A DNA stretch of 5,438 bases from Rhodothermia bacterium. GTDB taxonomy: Bacteria; Bacteroidota; Rhodothermia; Rhodothermales; JABDKH01. Position numbers and translations under genes: made by a program. Below the pieces are notes generated by a model. That model was given only the letters and a program-made list of their open reading frames with translations, made no database searches and was not told the DNA's origin. Each line of letters begins with the position of its first letter. Position 1 is the first letter of the stretch. Positions 1 through 5,438 of this stretch are shown here, one piece after another. The DNA lies in the NCBI GenBank assembly GCA_030431165.1, contig JAUIJQ010000253.1:1-5438 (forward strand), in the 5' to 3' direction.

Positions 1-537
1 CAGACCGACCAGCTCAATTCAAGTTTGATCAGGGGCGAGACACCCGAGGCGGAGCAGTTTGAGGACGAGTACCTGCGACTCACGGAGCGTCTGAATGCCG
101 AAAAAGCTTCACGCCTTCGCGCCATCGACGATGAGTACGAGCGCGAATTGCGGCGTCAGAGGCAACTTTCGTATTCACTTTCCATCTTATCACCGGCGGC
201 CGCCTATGGATTCCTGGCATCCGACTTTGCGGGTACTGGAGACCTTGCGTATGAGAACTTTCAGGACGACGTATCTGACTACTATGCACAGCTTCGCTCA
301 GGCCCGTTGATCAAGCTGTCGGCATCGGCCGTGCGGGTCAGAATAGGTGGAAGCAGCTTCTGGATGAGTGGCGACGATGCGCCGGATTGGGACTCGATCA
401 GCGCGTTTAGTCCGTCACCCCCCTCCCTGGTGGAGGCGATCCAGGAGAACGTCTGGGCTGTCGTCTCGCTCGGACTATATCTTCTCTTACCCTTCCTCAT
501 TGCCTACGTCTCCTTCATTCGATACGACGTACGCTGA
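1..537 (+). CDS. ABC-2 type transporter permease, C-terminal fragment (5' end outside window)
   Basis: The reading frame is open from base 1, so this is the last 178 residues of a longer protein; the in-frame TTG at 25 is not a credible start. What remains is a charged, probably coiled-coil segment (about residues 12-52), a globular stretch, one hydrophobic helix (about residues 151-173) and the tail IRYDVR. The segment starting SILSPAAAYGF and running through FAGTG to an E/D-rich stretch ending YYAQL lines up with RISPTSVFTLA, LAGTS and YQTQY in the complete permease at 2924-4342, whose C-terminus is LKYDVR. It is therefore the end of the long extracytoplasmic loop plus the final helix of the same permease family (ABC-2, DUF3526-like). 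By analogy it is an inner-membrane exporter subunit; the substrate is unknown. It lies 26 bases upstream of the NEW3 gene and is probably co-transcribed with it. Family assignment rests on paralogy inside the window. Confidence 0.8.
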   Translation, partial: QTDQLNSSLIRGETPEAEQFEDEYLRLTERLNAEKASRLRAIDDEYERELRRQRQLSYSLSILSPAAAYGFLASDFAGTGDLAYENFQDDVSDYYAQLRSGPLIKLSASAVRVRIGGSSFWMSGDDAPDWDSISAFSPSPPSLVEAIQENVWAVVSLGLYLLLPFLIAYVSFIRYDVR

Positions 538-563
538 TTATCCGGTCCACATAATTGATTCAA

Positions 564-2087
564 ATGACCCCGTCCCGTTCGCAACTGCTTCGCACGCTCT
601 TGTTGGCGATGCTCGTCGTCGCCGTGTCGCTCCCTGTAGCGACCACGTCTGTGGCACAGTCTGGCACGTTCTTCAATCAGCGTGACAACGATTATCCGCT
701 GCTTGGTCTGAAGCGCGCCAAAGAGGCCTACGAGGCCGCGCGGGCTGAATACGAGCGCCAGAAAGTGCTGCAGGAACGCAACCTGATATCCGCAAAAGAC
801 CTCGAACAGGCCTACCGGAATTTTTCGGATGCCGAGGTCAACTACCAGCAGTCACTACTGACGGTCGTCTTCGAGCAACAGTATGTCGTCGTTTCGCGGG
901 CGGTAAAGTACCAGGCCAGCGGCGGGCGAAAGCGCGTTCGCGTCACGCTGGCGAATGCGTCGGGGGGATCCGCCGAATTCCAGAAGCTTCTCGGAATCGA
1001 CGACGAGCTGTTCCGATCGCTGCAGCCCGACCACATCAACAACGTCTTTGTGTCGCTGTTGAACGACGACAATGCGATCATCAGTCAACCGTACGAGCGC
1101 AAGGTTGAGCAGCTCGTGGCCGGCGAGCCGGTTGTGCTTGACTTCGGTCTGCTTCAGGACCTTGACGCCGTCACCGTCAGCCTGCTGTATGCGGATGGCA
1201 GTCAGCAGAGCCGGAAGATCTTCCTGCAGAAAGACGCGTCCGTCAACATTGCGGCGATCCAGGCGACGCAATTCTCGCAGGAGATCGAGCTGGGCGGCTC
1301 AACCGACTACCCGATGACGCTTGAGCTTTTCAGCGGCACGTCCAACACATTCAAGCTGGATGTGGTCAATCTGCCCCGGGAGATCAACAGCTATTTCCTG
1401 GATCCATCGTCCAGCAATCGACTCAGCCAGTTTCAGTTTACCGAGGGCGTCAACACACGGGAGGCGGCACTCCGTGTGTTCCTGCCCGAGCGGCCGTCCA
1501 GCGCCGTGACCATCGACCAGTCGCTGCCGTTCTACGCCGTCGCGATCCCGCGGGAACGTGTCGACGAAATTGGGGACCTCCGCAGTCGGAACGTCACACA
1601 GGAGGACCTGGAAGCACTGAACATCGGCTTTGTGCGCCTCGAGCTCGTACCCCGCGGAGTCGGCGAAATTCTCGTCCGTGCACCGCAGCTTTTCCACTCG
1701 ATCAAGCCCGACGAGTCGGTCTCTGTGAACATTGAAATTGTCAACGAGGGCTCACGCACGCTGGACAACGTTCGAATTGAAACCGACCTCCCGCTGAACT
1801 GGACCGACGAGGTGAATCCGGCGGTGATCGAAGAGTTGGGAATCAACGAGGAGCGCCGGGTGACGCTGAACTTCACGCCCCCGGAAGGTGTCTCGCCGGG
1901 GCGCTACGAAATCCGGGTGCGGACTTCCTCGCTGGCCGACAACCAGCCCATCGAGGGTGAAGACAAGACGGTCACGATCCAGGTGGACCAACGCGCCAAC
2001 GTGCTGGGGACGTTCCTGTTGATACTCGCGATCCTCGGACTCGTTGTCGGCATACTCGTATTCGGCATTCGGCTGTCACGGCGCTAG
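564..2087 (+). CDS. Exported, membrane-anchored NEW3-domain protein with N-terminal RLS-type coiled-coil hairpin
   Basis: 507 residues from ATG 564, chosen over the in-frame TTG at 555 because it starts a clean signal peptide; no Shine-Dalgarno is visible for either. Residues 1-31 are a signal peptide (hydrophobic core 8-24, probable cleavage SVA/Q at 31/32). Residues about 46-105 form two charged amphipathic helices with a turn near N73-S76. Beta-rich modules follow at about 106-230 and 236-335 (the latter NEW3-like, with DVVNLPREI). A clearer NEW3/CARDB-like immunoglobulin fold occupies about 371-475, with the usual pattern of VNIEIVNEGSRTLDNV, then NW, then SPGRYEI. Residues about 480-502 are a transmembrane helix with a basic tail RLSRR, so the bulk should face the periplasm. 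NEW3 proteins often accompany ABC transporters in bacteria; position just before the ATPase and permeases suggests an accessory subunit of that exporter (inference). Ligand and exact role are unknown. The domain reading is by eye. Confidence 0.88.
   Translation: MTPSRSQLLRTLLLAMLVVAVSLPVATTSVAQSGTFFNQRDNDYPLLGLKRAKEAYEAARAEYERQKVLQERNLISAKDLEQAYRNFSDAEVNYQQSLLTVVFEQQYVVVSRAVKYQASGGRKRVRVTLANASGGSAEFQKLLGIDDELFRSLQPDHINNVFVSLLNDDNAIISQPYERKVEQLVAGEPVVLDFGLLQDLDAVTVSLLYADGSQQSRKIFLQKDASVNIAAIQATQFSQEIELGGSTDYPMTLELFSGTSNTFKLDVVNLPREINSYFLDPSSSNRLSQFQFTEGVNTREAALRVFLPERPSSAVTIDQSLPFYAVAIPRERVDEIGDLRSRNVTQEDLEALNIGFVRLELVPRGVGEILVRAPQLFHSIKPDESVSVNIEIVNEGSRTLDNVRIETDLPLNWTDEVNPAVIEELGINEERRVTLNFTPPEGVSPGRYEIRVRTSSLADNQPIEGEDKTVTIQVDQRANVLGTFLLILAILGLVVGILVFGIRLSRR
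699..878 (+). other. Predicted helical hairpin with RLS-like motif (domain of the NEW3 protein)
   Basis: This covers residues about 46-105 of the NEW3 protein. The first helix runs through KRAKEAYEAARAEYERQ, the turn is around ERNLIS and the second helix begins KDLEQAYRNF. R65, L69 and S76 have the spacing R, +4 L, +11 S found in the hairpin tip of AcrA-type membrane fusion proteins. The match is read directly; the structural and functional meaning is inferred. A TolC-family helical segment would look similar. Confidence 0.55.
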
Positions 2088-2098
2088 ACGCCCGTGAC
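2075..2098 (+). other. Stem-loop enclosing the stop codon of the NEW3 gene
   Basis: GTCACGG at 2075-2081 is the exact reverse complement of CCGTGAC at 2092-2098. Inside it, CG at 2082-2083 can pair with CG at 2089-2090, leaving a bulged C at 2091 and a five-base loop CTAGA. This gives nine pairs with the TAG stop (2085-2087) in the loop. No T-run follows directly; the nearest T-rich stretch (TTTATTT) starts 18 bases further on, so it is a poor intrinsic terminator. It could set mRNA stability or partial attenuation between the NEW3 gene and the transporter genes. It may also be chance. Confidence 0.4.
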
Positions 2099-2135
2099 CA
2101 CACCACATCAAACGGTTTATTTGACACTGAAGATC

Positions 2136-2141
2136 AAAGGA
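2136..2141 (+). promoter_or_regulatory. Probable ribosome binding site of the ATPase gene
   Basis: AAAGGA lies directly against the ATG at 2141, too close to serve it. It is five bases from the second in-frame ATG at 2147, which is normal spacing. This favours 2147 as the true start of the ATPase. Confidence 0.5.
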
Positions 2142-2146
2142 TGGCT

Positions 2147-2920
2147 ATGGAGACCACAGGAATCGTGACGCCCGAATCGCGTCCGGCTATGCTTGAAGCG
2201 GATAAACTGACGAAGCGTTATGAGGATGGGCACCTCGCGCTTGATCACGTGTCTTTTACAGTGCGAGCCGGCGAGGTCTTTGCGATGCTCGGCGGCAACG
2301 GGGCCGGCAAGACGACGACGATCAACCTGTTCCTGAACTTCATCGAGCCGACGGAGGGTGAGGCGTGTGTTGACGGCATCGCGACGCACCGGGACCCGCT
2401 CGCCGCAAAGAAGAAGCTCGCCTACGTGTCAGAGAACGTGATGCTGTATCCGAACTTCACGGCGATGCAGAACCTCGATTTCTTTGCGCGTCTCGGCGGC
2501 AAGTCCAACTACTCCAAAGACGACTACCGACGCGTCCTCCTTCGGGTCGGATTGCAGGAGGAGGCCCATAACCGCCGGCTCAAAGGCTTTTCAAAGGGGA
2601 TGCGCCAGAAGTGCGGCATTGCGATCGCCATTCTGAAAGATGCGCCCGCGATCCTTCTTGACGAACCAACGTCGGGTCTTGACCCCAAGGCCGCGTACGA
2701 GTTCATCGGATTGCTCGAATCACTCCGCGCTGAAGGCAAAGCCATCCTGATGTCAACGCACGACATCTTTCGCGCCAAAGAAGTCGCTGACATCGTGGGC
2801 ATCATGAATCGGGGCCAGCTCGTAATGCAGCGTAGCAAGCAGGATCTCGAAGGCGAAGACCTCGAAAAGCTGTACGTGGAGTACATGGCCGGATACATGG
2901 ACGAACCCGCGGAGGTATAA
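2147..2920 (+). CDS. ABC transporter ATP-binding protein (ABC-2 exporter ATPase)
   Basis: 257 residues from ATG 2147, chosen for its spacing from AAAGGA; the ATG at 2141 would add two residues. It is a cytoplasmic nucleotide-binding subunit that hydrolyses ATP to drive the permeases encoded downstream. All motifs are present: Walker A GGNGAGKTT (residues 49-57, K55), a Q-loop region with Glu at 96 in place of Gln, signature FSKGM (148-152), Walker B ILLDEP (D172, E173 as catalytic base), D-loop SGLD (176-179) and the switch His in STHD (H205). Length is that of a single-domain ATPase of the family with drug, NosF-like and GldA-like exporters. The variants FSKGM and E at the Q-loop are common in this branch and do not suggest loss of activity. 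It follows the NEW3 gene by 59 bases and precedes the permease by 3. The general function is secure; the substrate is not known. Confidence 0.95.
   Translation: METTGIVTPESRPAMLEADKLTKRYEDGHLALDHVSFTVRAGEVFAMLGGNGAGKTTTINLFLNFIEPTEGEACVDGIATHRDPLAAKKKLAYVSENVMLYPNFTAMQNLDFFARLGGKSNYSKDDYRRVLLRVGLQEEAHNRRLKGFSKGMRQKCGIAIAILKDAPAILLDEPTSGLDPKAAYEFIGLLESLRAEGKAILMSTHDIFRAKEVADIVGIMNRGQLVMQRSKQDLEGEDLEKLYVEYMAGYMDEPAEV
2911..2916 (+). promoter_or_regulatory. Strong Shine-Dalgarno of the first permease, inside the ATPase gene
   Basis: GGAGGT is a near-complete match to the anti-Shine-Dalgarno complement and sits seven bases before ATG 2924. It overlaps the last Glu-Val codons of the ATPase, whose stop is only three bases before the permease start. 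This fixes the permease start and suggests translational coupling of the two subunits. Confidence 0.8.
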
Positions 2921-2923
2921 GCC

Positions 2924-4342
2924 ATGTTTCGATTGATTGTCGAAAAGGAGCTTCGCGAGACGATCGGCACGACGAAATTCGCCGTCACGTTTGCCGTGTG
3001 TGCGCTGCTGATCCTGCTTGCGTTCTATGTGGGCGGACGGAACTATCAGGTCGGGCAAGCTGAGTACGAGGCGGCCCGCGCTGAGAATCTGAAGCAGATG
3101 GAGGGGCTCACCGAGTGGTCCCGGATAGACCACAGGGTTTTCCTTCCACCCCAGCCGTTGGCTGCGCTTGTGTCGGGCGTGTCGAACGACATCGGCCGCA
3201 CCACAGAGATGCGACGCCAGGGCGAACTGCGTTCGGAGAACAGCCGATTCAACGAAGATCCGATCTTCGCGGTATTCCGGTTTCTTGACCTGGAGTTCCT
3301 GTTCGGAATTGTGCTGTCGTTGTTCGCCATCCTGTTTGCGTACGATGCCATAAACGGTGAAAAGGAACGGGGTACGTTGCGGCTTTCGTTCTCCAACTCC
3401 GTTCCGCGGGACAAGTACATCCTGGGCAAGCTCGTGGGCGCCTTCCTTGCGCTTGCGATACCGCTGCTGATTCCGATCCTGATTGGATGTCTCATCCTCC
3501 CGCTGATGGGCGTCCCGATGGAAAGCGGTACGTGGTTGCGGCTCGCGATGGTGATCCTTGCCGGATACCTCTATCTCGGCGTATTCCTCACCCTGTCGAT
3601 CTTCGTCTCAGCACTGACCGAGAACTCGGCGTCGTCGTTTCTGATGCTGCTGGTGATCTGGATCGTTGCGGTGCTGATTGTGCCGCGTGCGGCGGTCTTG
3701 ATTTCAGGCCGCGCCGTCGAGGTGCCTTCGATCGACAAGATCAACTTCGACAAGAGCAAGTTTCAGCGGCAGGCGTGGGAAGAGGACCAGAAAAAGCTCA
3801 TGACGTGGCAGGAGGAGAACCAGCCTGCTGAAGGTGAGGACACGCAGGAGTGGTTTGGCCGCTTCAGAAAAGAAATGGATGCGTTGGGTGAAGATCGCAA
3901 TGATCGTATCGCTGAGTTTTCCGCGCGCCTGAACGAAGAGCGGCGAAACCGCGAGGCGGTGCAACAGAAGGTTGCGCTGGGGATCGCCCGCATCTCGCCG
4001 ACATCCGTCTTTACGCTTGCCACGACCAACCTCGCCGGCACTTCCCTGTCGCTGAAGCAACGCTACCAAGAAGAGGCTGCGCGGTATCAAACGCAGTATG
4101 CCGCCTTCCTGACCGAGAAGACCGGAGACAGTCCGAGCGGAATCATCATCCGAATCGGCGAAGAGGAAGAAGAGGAGCCTGACCCCATCGACCCGTACGA
4201 GCTGCCCGCCTTCACCTACGAAGGCCCGAGCACCGATGAAACGACGAGCCGTGCTTTGCCTGATCTCGGCTTGCTGGCGCTGTTCAACCTGCTGTTCTTC
4301 GCCGGCTCGTTTATCGCCTTCCTGAAGTACGACGTTCGGTGA
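2924..4342 (+). CDS. ABC-2 type transporter permease, complete (DUF3526-like, large extracytoplasmic loop)
   Basis: 472 residues, with the start fixed by GGAGGT seven bases upstream. It is an inner-membrane exporter subunit driven by the ATPase encoded just before it. Six hydrophobic helices are visible at about 18-36, 122-140, 170-195, 204-229, 237-260 and 446-467. With the N-terminus inside, residues 37-121 and about 261-445 face the periplasm. The cytoplasmic segment between helices 2 and 3, YDAINGEKERGTLRLSFSNS followed by VPRDKY, is the typical ABC-2 coupling region seen in NosY-like permeases. The first outer loop carries SGVSNDIGR (84-92). The large loop is charged and probably coiled-coil at 271-350, has ISPTSVF near 357-363, and a run of six Glu at 413-418. 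The C-terminus is LKYDVR. It is colinear with the following gene, so the two probably form a heterodimer. Substrate unknown. Confidence 0.92.
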   Translation: MFRLIVEKELRETIGTTKFAVTFAVCALLILLAFYVGGRNYQVGQAEYEAARAENLKQMEGLTEWSRIDHRVFLPPQPLAALVSGVSNDIGRTTEMRRQGELRSENSRFNEDPIFAVFRFLDLEFLFGIVLSLFAILFAYDAINGEKERGTLRLSFSNSVPRDKYILGKLVGAFLALAIPLLIPILIGCLILPLMGVPMESGTWLRLAMVILAGYLYLGVFLTLSIFVSALTENSASSFLMLLVIWIVAVLIVPRAAVLISGRAVEVPSIDKINFDKSKFQRQAWEEDQKKLMTWQEENQPAEGEDTQEWFGRFRKEMDALGEDRNDRIAEFSARLNEERRNREAVQQKVALGIARISPTSVFTLATTNLAGTSLSLKQRYQEEAARYQTQYAAFLTEKTGDSPSGIIIRIGEEEEEEPDPIDPYELPAFTYEGPSTDETTSRALPDLGLLALFNLLFFAGSFIAFLKYDVR

Positions 4343-4346
4343 CGTA

Positions 4347-4359
4347 CCGGATTATCCGG
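4347..4359. repeat. 13-bp perfect palindrome between the two permease genes
   Basis: CCGGATTATCCGG has six-base arms around a single central T, and lies in the 48-base gap between the permease genes, four bases after the upstream stop. The right part GATTATCCGG also occurs at 536-545, overlapping the stop of the first permease fragment. A one-base centre rules out a simple RNA hairpin of full stem length. A protein-binding site or a leftover of gene duplication are both possible; chance is not excluded. Confidence 0.35.
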
Positions 4360-4390
4360 AAACCCTTGTAAACAACGTATCGCGACGGCC

Positions 4391-5438
4391 ATGTTTGGAA
4401 CGCTAGTCGAAAAGGAACTCAAGGCCATCATTCTAAGCCCGAAGTTCGTAGCCACCTTTGGTGTCTGCTCTGTGCTCATTCTCTTGAGCGTCTTTATCGG
4501 AATCCAGGAGTACAAGGCTTCTGTAAGCGAGTACGAAACGGCGATTGAGCTTGCGGACGACAACATCCGCACGGCTTCGTCGTGGTGGGCCGTGAGTCCG
4601 CGCGTATTCCGCAAGCCGAACCCTATGCAGGTCTTTGCTTCCGGCGTCAACAACGACATCGGGCGTCTTTCCGAGATCAGCACGTGGAACGACGTGAAGC
4701 TCCAGCAGTCCAGCTACTCAGACAACACGCTGTTCGCGTTATTCCGATTCATCGACTTCGCGTTTATCGTGCAGGTCGTACTGTCCCTGTTTGCCATTCT
4801 GTTTACGTACGATGCGATCAACGGTGAGCGCGAGTCGGGTACGCTCAAGCTTGCCTTTTCCAATGCCGTCCCGCGGGGCACGTTTGTGCTTTCGAAGTTC
4901 GTGGGGGCGTGGCTTGGACTCACGATTCCTCTGATGATCCCTGTCCTGCTGGGCGTTATGCTCGTCGTCGTGCTCGGCGTTCCAATGACGAGCGTTGAAT
5001 GGGCAAAGCTTGGCACGTTGATCGGAACGTCGATTCTGTATTTCAGCTTCTTCATCATGCTTGGCCTGCTGGTGTCATCGCTGACCAAGCGATCTGCCGT
5101 TTCGTTTCTTTCGCTCCTCGTGATCTGGGTCGCGATGGTACTGATCGTACCGCGTGCGGCGACAATGGCGGCCGGACAGCTCGTGGAGGTACCAAGTGTT
5201 GCCGAAATCGAGAGCCAGAAAGACCGCTACCGAACCGACCGTTGGCAGGCCTTCGGAAAAGAGCGATCTGCAATCTGGACAGAACGTATGGCTGACGCCG
5301 AGGGCATGTCCGAAGACGATCGGCGGGACTTCATGGACCGCAATCGCGAACAGTGGGCCCAGGAAGACGACGACATGCGGCAGCAGATGGAGCAGGAGAT
5401 TGCGGAGAACGAACGCCTGATGAACGAGGATCTGCGCA
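4391..5438 (+). CDS. ABC-2 type transporter permease, second paralogue, N-terminal 349 residues (3' end outside window)
   Basis: Read by hand from ATG 4391, the frame stays open to the window end. It opens MFGTLVEKEL, matching MFRLIVEKEL of the upstream permease, and the two align without gaps over about 270 residues, with roughly 128 identities by hand count. Helices lie at about 19-38, 121-140, 168-195, 204-229 and 237-262. The first outer loop has SGVNNDIGR (84-92) and the coupling region is YDAINGERESGTLKLAFSNA (140-159). LIVPRAA (251-257) closes helix 5. The sequence then enters the charged extracytoplasmic loop, rich in Asp, Glu, Arg and Met, where similarity to its neighbour fades. About 120 residues and the last helix are missing if it matches its paralogue in length. 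No Shine-Dalgarno is evident; the 48-base gap and shared strand suggest the same operon. It is probably the second half of a heterodimeric exporter. Confidence 0.9.
   Translation, partial: MFGTLVEKELKAIILSPKFVATFGVCSVLILLSVFIGIQEYKASVSEYETAIELADDNIRTASSWWAVSPRVFRKPNPMQVFASGVNNDIGRLSEISTWNDVKLQQSSYSDNTLFALFRFIDFAFIVQVVLSLFAILFTYDAINGERESGTLKLAFSNAVPRGTFVLSKFVGAWLGLTIPLMIPVLLGVMLVVVLGVPMTSVEWAKLGTLIGTSILYFSFFIMLGLLVSSLTKRSAVSFLSLLVIWVAMVLIVPRAATMAAGQLVEVPSVAEIESQKDRYRTDRWQAFGKERSAIWTERMADAEGMSEDDRRDFMDRNREQWAQEDDDMRQQMEQEIAENERLMNEDLR

Noticed and set aside
25..27. TTG at 25 as start codon of the first gene
   Set aside because: The frame is open back to base 1, and the product would begin in the middle of a permease loop. 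It is a gene cut by the window edge.
555..557. TTG at 555 as start of the NEW3 gene
   Set aside because: ATG 564 gives a standard signal peptide and neither codon has a Shine-Dalgarno; ATG is preferred.
855..1271. Long antisense open frames opposite the NEW3 gene, and likewise at 2524-2988, 3046-3495 and 4216-4683
   Set aside because: Their products are rich in Arg and Ser without recognisable domains, as expected for the shadow of a GC-rich gene, and each lies opposite a well-supported gene; the one at 4216-4683 spans the gap between two.
2075..2122. Stem-loop after the NEW3 gene followed by TTTATTT as a rho-independent terminator
   Set aside because: The T-rich stretch is 18 bases from the stem and interrupted, and the next gene on the same strand follows within 60 bases.
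2121..2126. TTGACA, identical to a sigma-70 -35 box, before the ATPase gene
   Set aside because: A matching -10 box would fall at about 2144, inside the ATPase start, and no TATAAT-like sequence is there. A Bacteroidota-type TAnnTTTG box is not met either. The genes are likely read through from upstream.
2432..2434. Glu in place of the Q-loop Gln of the ATPase as a sign of inactivity
   Set aside because: Glu at this position is common in ATPases of ABC-2 exporters, and all catalytic residues (K55, D172, E173, H205) are intact.
3683..3694. CCGCGTGCGGCG repeated exactly at 5150-5161
   Set aside because: It encodes the same conserved PRAA in both paralogous permeases, so gene duplication explains it.
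2147..5438. Assignment as the nitrous-oxide reductase NosFY transporter or gliding-motility GldAFG complex
   Set aside because: The ATPase and coupling region resemble these families in general, but no NosD, NosL or other Gld gene is present, and the paired large-loop permeases with a NEW3 protein do not match either arrangement.

Overview
The window is a gene-dense, single-strand (+) stretch of a moderately GC-rich bacterial genome. It holds five same-direction protein genes, the first and last cut by the window edges. Gaps between genes are short (about 3 to 60 bases), so they most likely form one operon or the middle of a longer one. No RNA genes, insertion sequences, CRISPR repeats or convincing intrinsic terminators are visible, and no gap exceeds 300 bases. 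The gene set (ABC-2 permeases with large extracytoplasmic loops, one ATPase and a secreted, membrane-anchored NEW3-type protein) suggests a Gram-negative from the Bacteroidota/Rhodothermota neighbourhood. That placement is a low-confidence inference from gene content, not from a marker gene.

Layout: (1) bases 1-537, the C-terminal end of an ABC-2 type permease; (2) 564-2087, an exported protein with an N-terminal coiled-coil hairpin, beta-sandwich modules of NEW3 type and a C-terminal membrane anchor; (3) 2147-2920, an ABC ATPase; (4) 2924-4342, a complete six-helix ABC-2 permease with a long loop between helices 5 and 6; (5) 4391 to the window end, a second permease, colinear with the first and cut off inside its long loop. 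The last gene has no stop codon before the edge; I read it by hand.

Likely working model (inference): the ATPase powers a heterodimer of the two paralogous permeases, forming an ABC exporter or membrane-remodelling machine. The NEW3 protein sits just upstream, facing the periplasm and tethered by its C-terminal helix, and would be its accessory subunit. The truncated permease at the left edge shares the loop motif and the C-terminal YDVR tail of the complete permease, so a related second transporter unit probably lies directly upstream. The substrate cannot be read from this sequence.

The most interesting signal is in the NEW3 protein. Just after its signal peptide lies a helical hairpin whose turn carries Arg, Leu and Ser at the spacing (R, +4 L, +11 S) of the RLS motif that membrane fusion proteins such as AcrA use to dock on TolC-type outer-membrane channels. 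No lipoyl or beta-barrel domain of a normal fusion protein surrounds it. This raises the possibility of an unconventional adaptor in a tripartite ABC export system. Secondary signals are a 9-bp hairpin enclosing the stop codon of the NEW3 gene, and a 13-bp perfect palindrome between the permease genes whose right half recurs after the first permease fragment.
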